Origin: Cnuibacter physcomitrellae
GTDB taxonomy: Bacteria > Actinomycetota > Actinomycetes > Actinomycetales > Microbacteriaceae
NCBI RefSeq assembly: GCF_014640535.1
Contig: NZ_BMHD01000001.1
Span: 684,214 to 748,213 of the forward strand
Reading direction: 5' to 3'
DNA: 64,000 nucleotides
The position numbers and the translations under genes are program-made. The notes beneath the pieces were generated by a model. It saw only the letters and a program-made list of their open reading frames with translations. It searched no databases and was not told the origin of the DNA. The stretch's first letter is position 1; each line of letters begins with the position of its first letter. This document shows positions 49,738 to 56,924 of the stretch, piece after piece.

Positions 49738-50562
49738 GTGGCCGCCTCGTTCGTCATCGTCCCCCAGTGGCAGGGCTCCGGATCGGCGCGCGCCATGCGT
49801 CTCATCGACGGCGCGCAGGCGATCCGGGGCGACCTGCCCTCCTCGGCGACGATCGACGTGAACGTACCCCCCGGCGCGGGCGAGAGCCTCGAGTCGGGGG
49901 TGCATCGCCTGACGAGCATCGCGACGGTCGCGGAGCGCCTGGATGAGGCGCTCGCCGGCGCCCCGGGCGTGCCGATCGTGATCGGCGGGGACTGCGGCAT
50001 CGAGCTCGCCGCCGTGCGACGGGCGGCCGCCGCGTCCGACGAGCCGACCGCGCTCGTCTGGTTCGACGCCCATGCCGACGCGAACACCCCCGAGTCGAGC
50101 CCGAGCGGCGCCTTCCACGGCATGGTCGTGCGGGCGCTCCTCGGTGACGGACCCGACCGGCTCGTCACCGGACCCGCGCTGACACCCGACCTGCTCGTCC
50201 TGGCGGGGACCAGAGCGCTCGACGATGCGGAGGCCGACTACGTCGACGCCGCCGGCATCCGCGTGGTCGCCCCGCAGCAGGGCTTCGCCGACGCGGTCGT
50301 CGACGCGGTGCGGGCCACGGGTGCGACGCGGGTGTACGTCCACGTCGACCTCGACGTGCTCGATCCCGCCCAGATCCACGGTGTGCAGTTCCCGGAGCCG
50401 TTCGGTGTGAGCGTCGCCGAGCTGACCGAGGCGATCAGGGGCGTCCGCGACGCCGCGCAGCTGGTCGGTGCGGGGATCACGGAGTTCGCACCGGCCGACC
50501 CGTCGGAGGCCGTCGAGGATCTGCCCGCCATCCTCCGGATCGTGTCGGCACTGGTGCGCTGA
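49738..50562 (+). CDS. arginase-family (ureohydrolase-fold) protein with a Cys for a metal ligand
   Basis: A 274-residue ureohydrolase-fold protein. Metal motifs: WFDAHADANTPESS and YVHVDLDVLDP are kept, but the first motif, usually GGDHS, is VIGGDCGIEL, so the His ligand to manganese is Cys. GITEFAPADPSEAVEDL matches the family end. The group may hydrolyse arginine, agmatine, guanidinobutyrate or formimino-Glu; the substrate is not clear. GTG start right after the pspA stop (gap three bases), so it is likely translated by reinitiation with pspA. Confidence 0.8.
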   Translation: MAASFVIVPQWQGSGSARAMRLIDGAQAIRGDLPSSATIDVNVPPGAGESLESGVHRLTSIATVAERLDEALAGAPGVPIVIGGDCGIELAAVRRAAAASDEPTALVWFDAHADANTPESSPSGAFHGMVVRALLGDGPDRLVTGPALTPDLLVLAGTRALDDAEADYVDAAGIRVVAPQQGFADAVVDAVRATGATRVYVHVDLDVLDPAQIHGVQFPEPFGVSVAELTEAIRGVRDAAQLVGAGITEFAPADPSEAVEDLPAILRIVSALVR

Positions 50563-50618
50563 GGAATACGCTGAGGATGCCGTGGGCCGCGGGGTCGACG
50601 GCGTGACAGGAGGACAGG

Positions 50619-52061
50619 GTGCAGGAGTTCGACGTCGTGGTGATCGGCGCCGGCGCGGTGGGCGAGAACGTCGCCGATCGCGCCGCGCAGGGCGGGCTCT
50701 CCGTCGCCCTGGTCGAGGCCGAGCTGGTGGGCGGTGAGTGCTCCTACTGGGCGTGCATGCCCTCGAAGGCGCTCCTTCGGAGCGCGACGGTCCTCCGCGA
50801 GGCGCAGCGGCTCCCGGGAGCGGCTCAGGCCGTGACCGGCGAGCTCGACGTGCCGGCGGTCTTCGCCCGCCGCAACTCCTTCACCAGCGACTGGGACGAC
50901 GCGGGGCAGGTGGAGTGGGTCGTGGGTGCGGGCATCGACCTGATCCGCGGGCACGCGGTGTTCACCGGCGTGAAGGAGCTCCTCGTCACGGCCCCTGACG
51001 GCACGCGGACGCCGGTGCGAGCGCGTCACGCGATCGCGGTCTCGACCGGGTCGGCGGCGCTGCTGCCCGACATCCCCGGTCTGTCCGCGGCCCGTCCCTG
51101 GACCAGCCGCGACGCGACCAGCGCGAAGCAGGCCCCGAAGCGGCTGCTCGTCGTGGGGGGCGGGACCGTCGGGGTCGAGATGGCCACCGCGTACGCCGGC
51201 TTCGGCACCGCCGTCACCCTGCTCTCCCGGGGCCCGTTGCTGGCGAACCAGGAGCCCTTCGCGGGCGACCTCGTCACGGAGTCGCTCCGCGAGCTGGGTG
51301 TCGACGTGCGCCTCGGGGTCTCCGCCGAGCGCATCGAGCGAGGCGACGACGGAGTGGTGCGCGCGACGCTCCCCGGCGGCGAGATCGTGGAGGCGGACGA
51401 GGTGCTCGTCGCCATCGGCCGCACCCCGCGCACGGGCGACCTCGGGCTCGAGACCCTCGGCCTCGAACCGGGCGCCTGGTTGGACGTGGACGACACCATG
51501 CTGGTGCAGGGGCCGGACGGGCACGCGCTCGAGGGCGAGTGGCTCTACGCCACCGGCGACGTCAACCACCGCGCCCTGCTGACGCACCAGGGCAAGTACC
51601 AGGCACGCGCGGCCGGCGACGCGATCGCCGCTCGCGCCAAGGGCCTCCCCGTCGACGACGCCCCGTGGGGTCGCCACGTGGCGACCGCGGACCACGCGAG
51701 CGTCCCGCAGGTCACCTTCAGCGATCCGGAGGTGGCCTCGGTCGGCCTCACCGCCGCGGCGGCGGAGAAGGCCGGCCTCCGTGTCCGCGTCGTCGACTAC
51801 GAGATCGGGAACGTGGCGGGCGCCTCGGTCCACCTCGACGGCTACAAGGGCACCGCCCGGATGGTCGTCGACGAGGATCGCGGCGTGATCGTGGGCGCCA
51901 CGTTCGTCGGCGCGGACGTCGCCGACCTGCTTCACTCGGCCACGATCGCCGTCGTCGGCGAGGTACCCGTCAAGCGGCTCTGGCACGCCGTCCCCTCCTA
52001 CCCGACGATCAGCGAGGTGTGGCTGAGGCTGCTCGAGACCTACGGCCGGGACTCGGCCTGA
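50619..52061 (+). CDS. FAD-dependent disulfide-oxidoreductase-fold protein (LpdA-like)
   Basis: A 480-residue class I flavoprotein. FAD motif DVVVIGAGAVGENVADRAA, redox-active pair in GGECSYWACMPSK (CxxxxC), NAD(P) motif LLVVGGGTVGVEMATAYA, and the second FAD motif in LYATGDVNHRALLTHQGKYQ (in part). The C-terminal dimer domain ends PSYPTISEVWLRLL, where active reductases have AHPTxSE; the catalytic His is therefore Tyr. It may use a different partner or be a quinone/flavin reductase like mycobacterial LpdA. GTG start at 50619. Confidence 0.88.
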   Translation: MQEFDVVVIGAGAVGENVADRAAQGGLSVALVEAELVGGECSYWACMPSKALLRSATVLREAQRLPGAAQAVTGELDVPAVFARRNSFTSDWDDAGQVEWVVGAGIDLIRGHAVFTGVKELLVTAPDGTRTPVRARHAIAVSTGSAALLPDIPGLSAARPWTSRDATSAKQAPKRLLVVGGGTVGVEMATAYAGFGTAVTLLSRGPLLANQEPFAGDLVTESLRELGVDVRLGVSAERIERGDDGVVRATLPGGEIVEADEVLVAIGRTPRTGDLGLETLGLEPGAWLDVDDTMLVQGPDGHALEGEWLYATGDVNHRALLTHQGKYQARAAGDAIAARAKGLPVDDAPWGRHVATADHASVPQVTFSDPEVASVGLTAAAAEKAGLRVRVVDYEIGNVAGASVHLDGYKGTARMVVDEDRGVIVGATFVGADVADLLHSATIAVVGEVPVKRLWHAVPSYPTISEVWLRLLETYGRDSA

Positions 52062-52435
52062 TGGATCGGGTTCGCACGATCCTCTTCGCTCCCCTCGTGG
52101 TGCGGGCCGGGTACCTCTACGCCACGGCGGTCGCCCTGACCTGGGGCGCACTCCTCAGCACCGGCAGGGTGCGACGCGTCGACGGGCTCTTCGTGTGCAC
52201 CGGACTGCCGTCGTGGGCGTTCCGTCGCGGCGGGACGTGCGTGGGCGGCGTGTACCTCACCGACCACAACGACTCCGTCGCCGTGCTGAGGCACGAGGGG
52301 GTGCACCGCAGGCAGTGGCAGGCGTACGGGATGATGTTCCCGCTGATGTACGCCCTCGCCGGGCAGGATCCGCTGCACAACCACTTCGAGATCGAGGCCG
52401 GTCTCGAGGACGGCGGCTACGTCAGACGGCGCTGA
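52061..52435 (+). CDS. small membrane-anchored protein with HExxH motif
   Basis: A 124-residue protein with one or two hydrophobic stretches (about 7-30 and 86-98). The middle holds LRHEGVHRRQWQAYGMMFPLMY, a HExxH zinc-ligand pattern, and the C-terminal FEIEAGLEDGGY could give the third Glu ligand. The pattern HExxHxxQ occurs in peptidase-like domains such as DUF4157; family not confirmed. ATG shares a base with the flavoprotein stop (TGATG), so the two are coupled. Ends overlapping the SIP-domain gene by 14 bases on the other strand. Confidence 0.6.
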   Translation: MDRVRTILFAPLVVRAGYLYATAVALTWGALLSTGRVRRVDGLFVCTGLPSWAFRRGGTCVGGVYLTDHNDSVAVLRHEGVHRRQWQAYGMMFPLMYALAGQDPLHNHFEIEAGLEDGGYVRRR

Positions 52436-52808
52436 CCTCGCGGTAGGTGTCACCGGCGAACCAGACGCGGACGGCGTCGCCGTCGTCGTGCTCGGAGTCG
52501 GTGCTCATCTCGCCGACCCACGCCCGGACCGCGCGGCGGAGGGCCTGCCCGCGCTCGCAGGGCAGGCACGTCCCGGGCTCGCCGCTACGGGTGTCGCGGG
52601 TGAGCCAGGTCACGACCATGCGGCTCGGCGCGGCGAGAGGGAGGATGTCGGCGGCGCTCGGCACCTCGACGAACACCTGCCCGCGGGCCTTCTCCGGCAG
52701 GAGCGCCAGCGTGCCGCGCAGCTCGTCGAGGGTGGCCTCGGTGCCGGCGAGGAGGACGCGGCCGCCGAGGGTGGCGAGCTCGAAGGCGTCGGTGGAGATC
52801 ACGTACAT
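52422..52808 (-). CDS. standalone siderophore-interacting (SIP) C-terminal-like domain protein
   Basis: A 128-residue protein related to the C-terminal half of siderophore-interacting ferric reductases (SIP/ViuB): VLLAGTEATLDELRGTLALLP, GQVFVEVPSAADI, VTWLTRDTRSGEPGT and a C-terminal VRVWFAGDTYREV. It lacks the FAD-binding N-terminal half, so it is either a subunit, a regulator or a domain that works with a partner flavoprotein. An iron-box-like sequence and TATACT overlap just upstream. ATG at 52808. Confidence 0.75.
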   Translation of the reverse strand: MYVISTDAFELATLGGRVLLAGTEATLDELRGTLALLPEKARGQVFVEVPSAADILPLAAPSRMVVTWLTRDTRSGEPGTCLPCERGQALRRAVRAWVGEMSTDSEHDDGDAVRVWFAGDTYREVSAV

Positions 52809-52820
52809 GGCCCGATCAGT

Positions 52821-52839
52821 ATAGGCATACCTAACTTAG
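52821..52839 (-). promoter_or_regulatory. DtxR/IdeR-type iron box overlapping the -10 of the SIP-domain gene
   Basis: On the reverse strand the 19 bases read CTAAGTTAGGTATGCCTAT, which by eye match 12 of 19 positions of the actinobacterial iron-box consensus (TTAGGTTAGSCTAACCTAA). It begins 13 bases before the ATG and overlaps TATACT (52818-52823). Binding of an iron-loaded repressor would block polymerase, matching an iron-starvation gene. Confidence 0.5.
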
Positions 52840-52872
52840 GGTTGCCACACCTCAGGGCGGAGGATCGGCGGA

Positions 52873-54303
52873 TCACCAGACCGGAGGCCGACGCGCCGTC
52901 CAGTCCAGCCGTCGCTCCAGCTGACGCCCCAGCGCCAGCAGCGTGGCCTCTCCCCCGGGCCGCCCGATGAGCTGCGCTCCCATCGGCAGCCCGTCGTCCG
53001 TCCAGTGCACCGGCAGGGTGAGCGCGGGCAGGCCGCTCGCGTTCACGAACGAGGTGAACGGCGTGTACTGCACCTGCTGGGCGAAGTTGCGCTCGCCGTC
53101 CTCCTGGTCGTACCAGCCGATCGGCCTCGGGGTCATGGCGAGCGTCGGCGTGAGCACGGCGTCGAAGGCGGAGAACTGGCGGATGAGGGCGGCCTCGAAG
53201 TCGGACAGGCTCGCGATCGCCCACACCAGCGAGCTCGCCGGGAGCTCGCGACCGCGGAGCACCAGCCAGCGCGTGAGCGGCTCGAGGAGATCGAGCTCCT
53301 CGTCGGTCGCGGCGGGGATCAGCGACGCCCCCGCCTGCCAGATCACCCGGAACGCGGCCGAGTAGTCCGGGGTCGGCTCGAGCGAGATCCGCTCGAGACC
53401 GTGACCCAGGGCATCCAGCGCGGACACGGCCACGTCGAGGGCCGCCGTCGCCTCGGGGTCGACCACGATGTCGTAGTCGTGGCGCCACGGCGAGTCGGTG
53501 AGCACCCCGATCTGGAAGCGTCCCTCGCCTCGGACCGCCGCGCCGAGGAACAGCCCGTCCTCCGGGGCGGGCGCCCGGAGCGTGTGATCGAAGCGGATGC
53601 GGTCGCCGTCCTTCGCGATGATGCCGTCGAGGAGGAACGCGACATCCTCGACCGTGCGTCCGATGGTCCCCGCGACGGGCAGTCCGGCCGGCGCCCCGAG
53701 ACCCGAGCCGGCGGGGACGAGCCCGCGGGAGGGCTTGATGCCGACCAGACCGCAGGCGGCGGCCGGGATGCGGATGGAGCCCCCGCCGTCGCTGCCGGTC
53801 GCGAACGGCAGGAGACCGGCCGCCACCGCGGCCGCCGCTCCCCCGCTCGAGCCGCCCGCACCCCGGCTCAGGTCCCACGGCGTCCGCGTCGGCGGGGCGA
53901 CCCGGGACTCCGTGTAGCTCGGCAGTCCGAACTCGGGGGTGGTCGTCTTCCCGAGGCTGACCGCACCCGCCTCGTCGAGCTGCACCGCCAGCGCATCCGA
54001 CTCCTCCGGCACGAAGTGCTCGAAGAGGCGCGATCCGAAGGTGGTCCGCACCCCCGCCGTCCGGACGAGGTCCTTGTCGGCGTGCGGCAGGCCCCAGAGC
54101 GGCGCCGTGCGGGGCACCGACGACTGGACCGTCTCCGCGCGCCGTCTGGCCCGCTCCGCGGTCACCGTCACGAAGGCCCCCACGGCCTCGCCGTGCGTGT
54201 CGATCCGGTCGAGGTAGTGGTCCGTGAGCTCCAGGACGCCGACCTCGCCGCGCTGCAGCAGGCGCCACTGCTCGAGGGCCGTGAGCTCGTGGAGATCGGT
54301 CAT
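52873..54303 (-). CDS. amidase-signature family hydrolase
   Basis: A 476-residue amidase. Catalytic Lys in GLPHADKDLVRT, the Gly/Ser loop RGAGGSSGGAAAAVAAG, and SDGGGSIRIPAAACGLVGIKPSRG with the cis-Ser and nucleophile Ser. The family includes aryl-acylamidases, nylon-oligomer hydrolases and GatA; the absence of gatB/gatC nearby argues for a free amidase acting on small amides. Seven bases after the GNAT gene; upstream gene of the SIP-domain gene on the same strand, but a 64-base gap with its own promoter separates them. Confidence 0.85.
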   Translation of the reverse strand: MTDLHELTALEQWRLLQRGEVGVLELTDHYLDRIDTHGEAVGAFVTVTAERARRRAETVQSSVPRTAPLWGLPHADKDLVRTAGVRTTFGSRLFEHFVPEESDALAVQLDEAGAVSLGKTTTPEFGLPSYTESRVAPPTRTPWDLSRGAGGSSGGAAAAVAAGLLPFATGSDGGGSIRIPAAACGLVGIKPSRGLVPAGSGLGAPAGLPVAGTIGRTVEDVAFLLDGIIAKDGDRIRFDHTLRAPAPEDGLFLGAAVRGEGRFQIGVLTDSPWRHDYDIVVDPEATAALDVAVSALDALGHGLERISLEPTPDYSAAFRVIWQAGASLIPAATDEELDLLEPLTRWLVLRGRELPASSLVWAIASLSDFEAALIRQFSAFDAVLTPTLAMTPRPIGWYDQEDGERNFAQQVQYTPFTSFVNASGLPALTLPVHWTDDGLPMGAQLIGRPGGEATLLALGRQLERRLDWTARRPPVW

Positions 54304-54310
54304 CGCGTCC

Positions 54311-54889
54311 TCACTTGATCGACTTCTGCAGCAGCACCGTTCCGAGCCAGTGGCCGAACTTGAAGCCCACCCGGCCGAGCCGGCCGACCTCCTTGAACCC
54401 GAAGCGCTGGTGCAGCCGCAGCGATGCCTCCGCTCCCTGGTCGGCGATGACCGACAGCATCTCCTTGATGCCCGCGGCCTTCGCCCGCACGATGAGCTCG
54501 CCGAGGAGCGCGCTCCCGAGGCCCTTGCCCGTGGCCGCGGGGCCGAGGTAGATCGAGATCTCGACGGTCCGCCGGTAGGCCGCCTTCTGGCGCCAGGGAG
54601 AGACGTACGCGAAGCCCAGGATGGTGTCGATCGGGGAGACCGCCACCAGGAAGGGGTAGTTCAGCTTCTGGGTCCACGCGAACTTGCTGCGCCACTCGCG
54701 CAGGGTCATCGCATCCTCGTCGAGGGTGACCACCGTGTTGGCGACGTAGTGGTTGTAGATCTCGCGGATGTAGGGCAGGTCGGCCGCGGTGGCGTCGCGG
54801 AGCGAGTACTCGAAGCCGCGCTCGGGCTCCTCGCGCTTCCTCAGCGCCGGGGGCAGCCGTCGTCGTGGCTGGTACTCCTCCTCAAGCAT
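54311..54889 (-). CDS. GNAT acetyltransferase, phosphinothricin acetyltransferase-like
   Basis: A 192-residue GCN5-type protein. The Pat-like pattern is visible: EIYNHYVANTVVTLDE, motif A V.ISIYLGPAATGKGLGSALLGELI (in parts, acetyl-CoA pyrophosphate loop with GKGLG), and the C-terminal GFKEVGRLGRVGFKFGHWL typical of N-acetyltransferases acting on small amino-acid analogues. The N-terminal 28 residues (Arg/Pro/Glu-rich) are an extension. TAGGCT lies six bases upstream of the ATG (leaderless). Substrate unknown. Confidence 0.85.
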   Translation of the reverse strand: MLEEEYQPRRRLPPALRKREEPERGFEYSLRDATAADLPYIREIYNHYVANTVVTLDEDAMTLREWRSKFAWTQKLNYPFLVAVSPIDTILGFAYVSPWRQKAAYRRTVEISIYLGPAATGKGLGSALLGELIVRAKAAGIKEMLSVIADQGAEASLRLHQRFGFKEVGRLGRVGFKFGHWLGTVLLQKSIK

Positions 54890-54895
54890 CCCCCC

Positions 54896-54901
54896 AGCCT
54901 A
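54896..54901 (-). promoter_or_regulatory. -10 hexamer TAGGCT before the GNAT gene
   Basis: Exactly six bases (all G on the coding strand) separate it from the ATG at 54889. Confidence 0.5.
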
Positions 54902-54927
54902 TCCGCGCGCCGCGAACCGGCACACGA

Positions 54928-55620
54928 TCAGTCCAGGCGCCAGTCGACCGGGTCGGCACCCTGCTCGACGAGCAGGCGGTTCACCGCGGAGAACGGCTTC
55001 GAGCCGAAGAAGCCGCGGGAGGCCGAGAGCGGGCTCGGATGCGGGCTCGATACCGACGGCACGGAGCCGAGCGCAGGGCGGAGGGAGGCCGCGTCGCGCC
55101 CCCAGAGGATCGCGACCAGGGGGCCGCCGCGACCGGCCAGGACCTCGATGGCGCGGTCGGTGATCTGCTCCCAGCCACGACCCCGGTGGGATCCGGGCTG
55201 CCCCGGCTGCACCGTGAGGACCCTGTTGAGGAGCATGACCCCGTTCTGGCTCCACCGCGTCAGGTCGCCGTGCGGCGGCGGCTCGATCCCGAGGTCGTCG
55301 CGGAGCTCGCGGTAGATGTTGCCGAGACTGCGAGGCACCGGGCGGACGTGACGCTCGACGGCGAACGAGAGCCCGATCGGATGCCCCGGGGTCGGGTAGG
55401 GATCCTGCCCCACGATGAGCACCCGAACGTCGGCCAGCGGCGTCCGGAACGCCCGGAGCACATCCGGACCGGCGGGGAGGTAGCCCCTGCCTGCGGCGGT
55501 CTCGGCACGAAGGAAGTCGCCGAGCGCGGCGAGCGTCGGCCCCACGGGCTCGAGCGCCGCCGCCCATCCGGGATCGACGAGACCCGCCTCGGCGAGCTGC
55601 GGGAGGGAGAGGGCGGTCAT
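54928..55620 (-). CDS. ung: uracil-DNA glycosylase (family 1)
   Basis: A 230-residue enzyme that excises uracil from DNA. Water-activating loop [15 protein letters not shown] with catalytic Asp, [19 protein letters not shown], and the Leu-intercalation/His loop [17 protein letters not shown]. Standard length. ATG at 55620 overlaps the stop of the S51-type gene (ATGA at 55617-55620), so it is coupled to the two nucleobase-type genes upstream. Confidence 0.96.
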   Translation of the reverse strand: MTALSLPQLAEAGLVDPGWAAALEPVGPTLAALGDFLRAETAAGRGYLPAGPDVLRAFRTPLADVRVLIVGQDPYPTPGHPIGLSFAVERHVRPVPRSLGNIYRELRDDLGIEPPPHGDLTRWSQNGVMLLNRVLTVQPGQPGSHRGRGWEQITDRAIEVLAGRGGPLVAILWGRDAASLRPALGSVPSVSSPHPSPLSASRGFFGSKPFSAVNRLLVEQGADPVDWRLD

Positions 55621-56354
55621 GCGCCCGGGTCGTCGGAACCCGCGGTCGAGACCCTCACGCTGCCCCCGTCGGGCGTCGCCTTCCAGACGCTGCCGCGCCC
55701 GACCACGGCGAGCGGACCGTCGCCGACGATCAGGGCCGTGTGCTCGTCGATGGCCACCCCGCCGTCGACCGCGCCGGCCTCCGTCGCGGCGAGGAGCCTC
55801 GTGACCGTGCCCCACTGCGTCCCGTGCACGTCGACCGCGAGGTCGATGAGGCCGATGCCCTGCTCGACCGTGACCTCATCGAGCTCCTCGTTCGCCTCCT
55901 CCGGCGCGACCTCGACACCGCCGATGCGCCAGCCGCCCACGATCGCGCGCTCGGCGGCGAGGGCCGCCCCCGCCGAGAAGCCGAGGTACGGGACCCCTGA
56001 CGCGACCAGCCGACGGATCTCGAGGAAGGCCGGCTCGAGCGAGACGCGGTACGCGGGGGTGAGGCCGCCCCACACGACGATGCCGTCGGCGCCGGCGAGG
56101 GCCGTGGGGTCGATCGGCGCGTTCTCCGGCGCCAGCACCGCCACCGGGTCGAGCTGCGTGAACTGCGAGTAGTAGGCCACCAGCTCGGCGTACTTCTCGG
56201 GACCGTCGTGGTCGCGGACGAGCACGACGACCAGACGCGCGCCTTCGAGGACGCCGGCCGAGACGGCGTGCGCCTCGACCTCGTCGAAGAAGCGGCGGTA
56301 GACGGCGCCGTCCGTGACGTCGGGCCAGCCGCCGCCGACGAGATGGATGCTCAC
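55617..56354 (-). CDS. type 1 glutamine-amidotransferase-fold protein, peptidase S51-like
   Basis: A 245-residue protein with nucleophile Ser in [13 protein letters not shown] (GxSAG, the S51 dipeptidase E/cyanophycinase motif) and VVWGGLTP. The fold is that of class I glutamine amidotransferases with Ser in place of Cys. Natural targets in the family include Asp-dipeptides; nothing here fixes it. GTG at 56354 overlaps the phosphoribosyltransferase stop (GTGA). The central position between a purine phosphoribosyltransferase and ung is curious. Confidence 0.78.
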   Translation of the reverse strand: MSIHLVGGGWPDVTDGAVYRRFFDEVEAHAVSAGVLEGARLVVVLVRDHDGPEKYAELVAYYSQFTQLDPVAVLAPENAPIDPTALAGADGIVVWGGLTPAYRVSLEPAFLEIRRLVASGVPYLGFSAGAALAAERAIVGGWRIGGVEVAPEEANEELDEVTVEQGIGLIDLAVDVHGTQWGTVTRLLAATEAGAVDGGVAIDEHTALIVGDGPLAVVGRGSVWKATPDGGSVRVSTAGSDDPGA

Positions 56355-56890
56355 GCGGCGGTCACCGGCGCCTGAGCCGACCACGGGAACACGATCCACC
56401 GATCCGTGGTCTTCCAGTGGTAGTGCGGGGCGATGACCGACCGGGGCTTGATGTACAGGGTCGTCGACTTGACCGTGATGCCCACCCGCTCGAGGAGGTC
56501 GACCACCAGGGCCAGCGTGCGCCCGGAGTCGGCGACGTCGTCGACGAGCAGGATCTGCTTGCCGATGAGCGGCTCGTTGTCGAGCAGCGGCGGCAGGATG
56601 ATGGGCTCCGGCAGCGTCTCCTCGACGTCGGTGTAGAACTCCACGTTCAGGCTGCCGCAGCTCTTGGTGCCGAGCGCGTAGGCGAGCGCTCCCGCGGGGA
56701 TGAGGCCGCCGCGGGCGATGGCGATCACGAAGTCGGGGATGAACCCGTCGTCGGCGATCCGCTGCGCGAGCTCTCGGGTCGCGTCTCCGAAGTCGGCCCA
56801 GGTGAGCACCTCGCGCTCGGGGACGGCCTCGCCGCTGCCCTCCGCGACATCCGGTTCCGCTGCGTTCGAGTCCTGCGTGGTCGATGCCAT
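56351..56890 (-). CDS. phosphoribosyltransferase (purine/xanthine type)
   Basis: A 179-residue PRTase: AIARGGLIPAGALAYALGTKSCGSLN and the PRPP motif ILLVDDVADSGRTLALV. It resembles xanthine-guanine and related phosphoribosyltransferases (Gpt/PRTase I fold), converting a free base and PRPP to a nucleotide. The first 25 residues are polar and not part of the fold. TACCGT six bases before the ATG; the start faces the MFS gene start with 34 bases between. Confidence 0.85.
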   Translation of the reverse strand: MASTTQDSNAAEPDVAEGSGEAVPEREVLTWADFGDATRELAQRIADDGFIPDFVIAIARGGLIPAGALAYALGTKSCGSLNVEFYTDVEETLPEPIILPPLLDNEPLIGKQILLVDDVADSGRTLALVVDLLERVGITVKSTTLYIKPRSVIAPHYHWKTTDRWIVFPWSAQAPVTAA

Positions 56891-56896
56891 GCGACA

Positions 56897-56918
56897 ACGG
56901 TACCGGATGCCCTAGCAT
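56897..56918. promoter_or_regulatory. divergent -10 hexamers for the phosphoribosyltransferase and MFS genes
   Basis: TACCGT (reverse strand, 56897-56902) is six bases from the ATG at 56890; TAGCAT (forward, 56913-56918) is six bases from the ATG at 56925. Both look leaderless. Confidence 0.55.
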
Positions 56919-56924
56919 CCGAAG

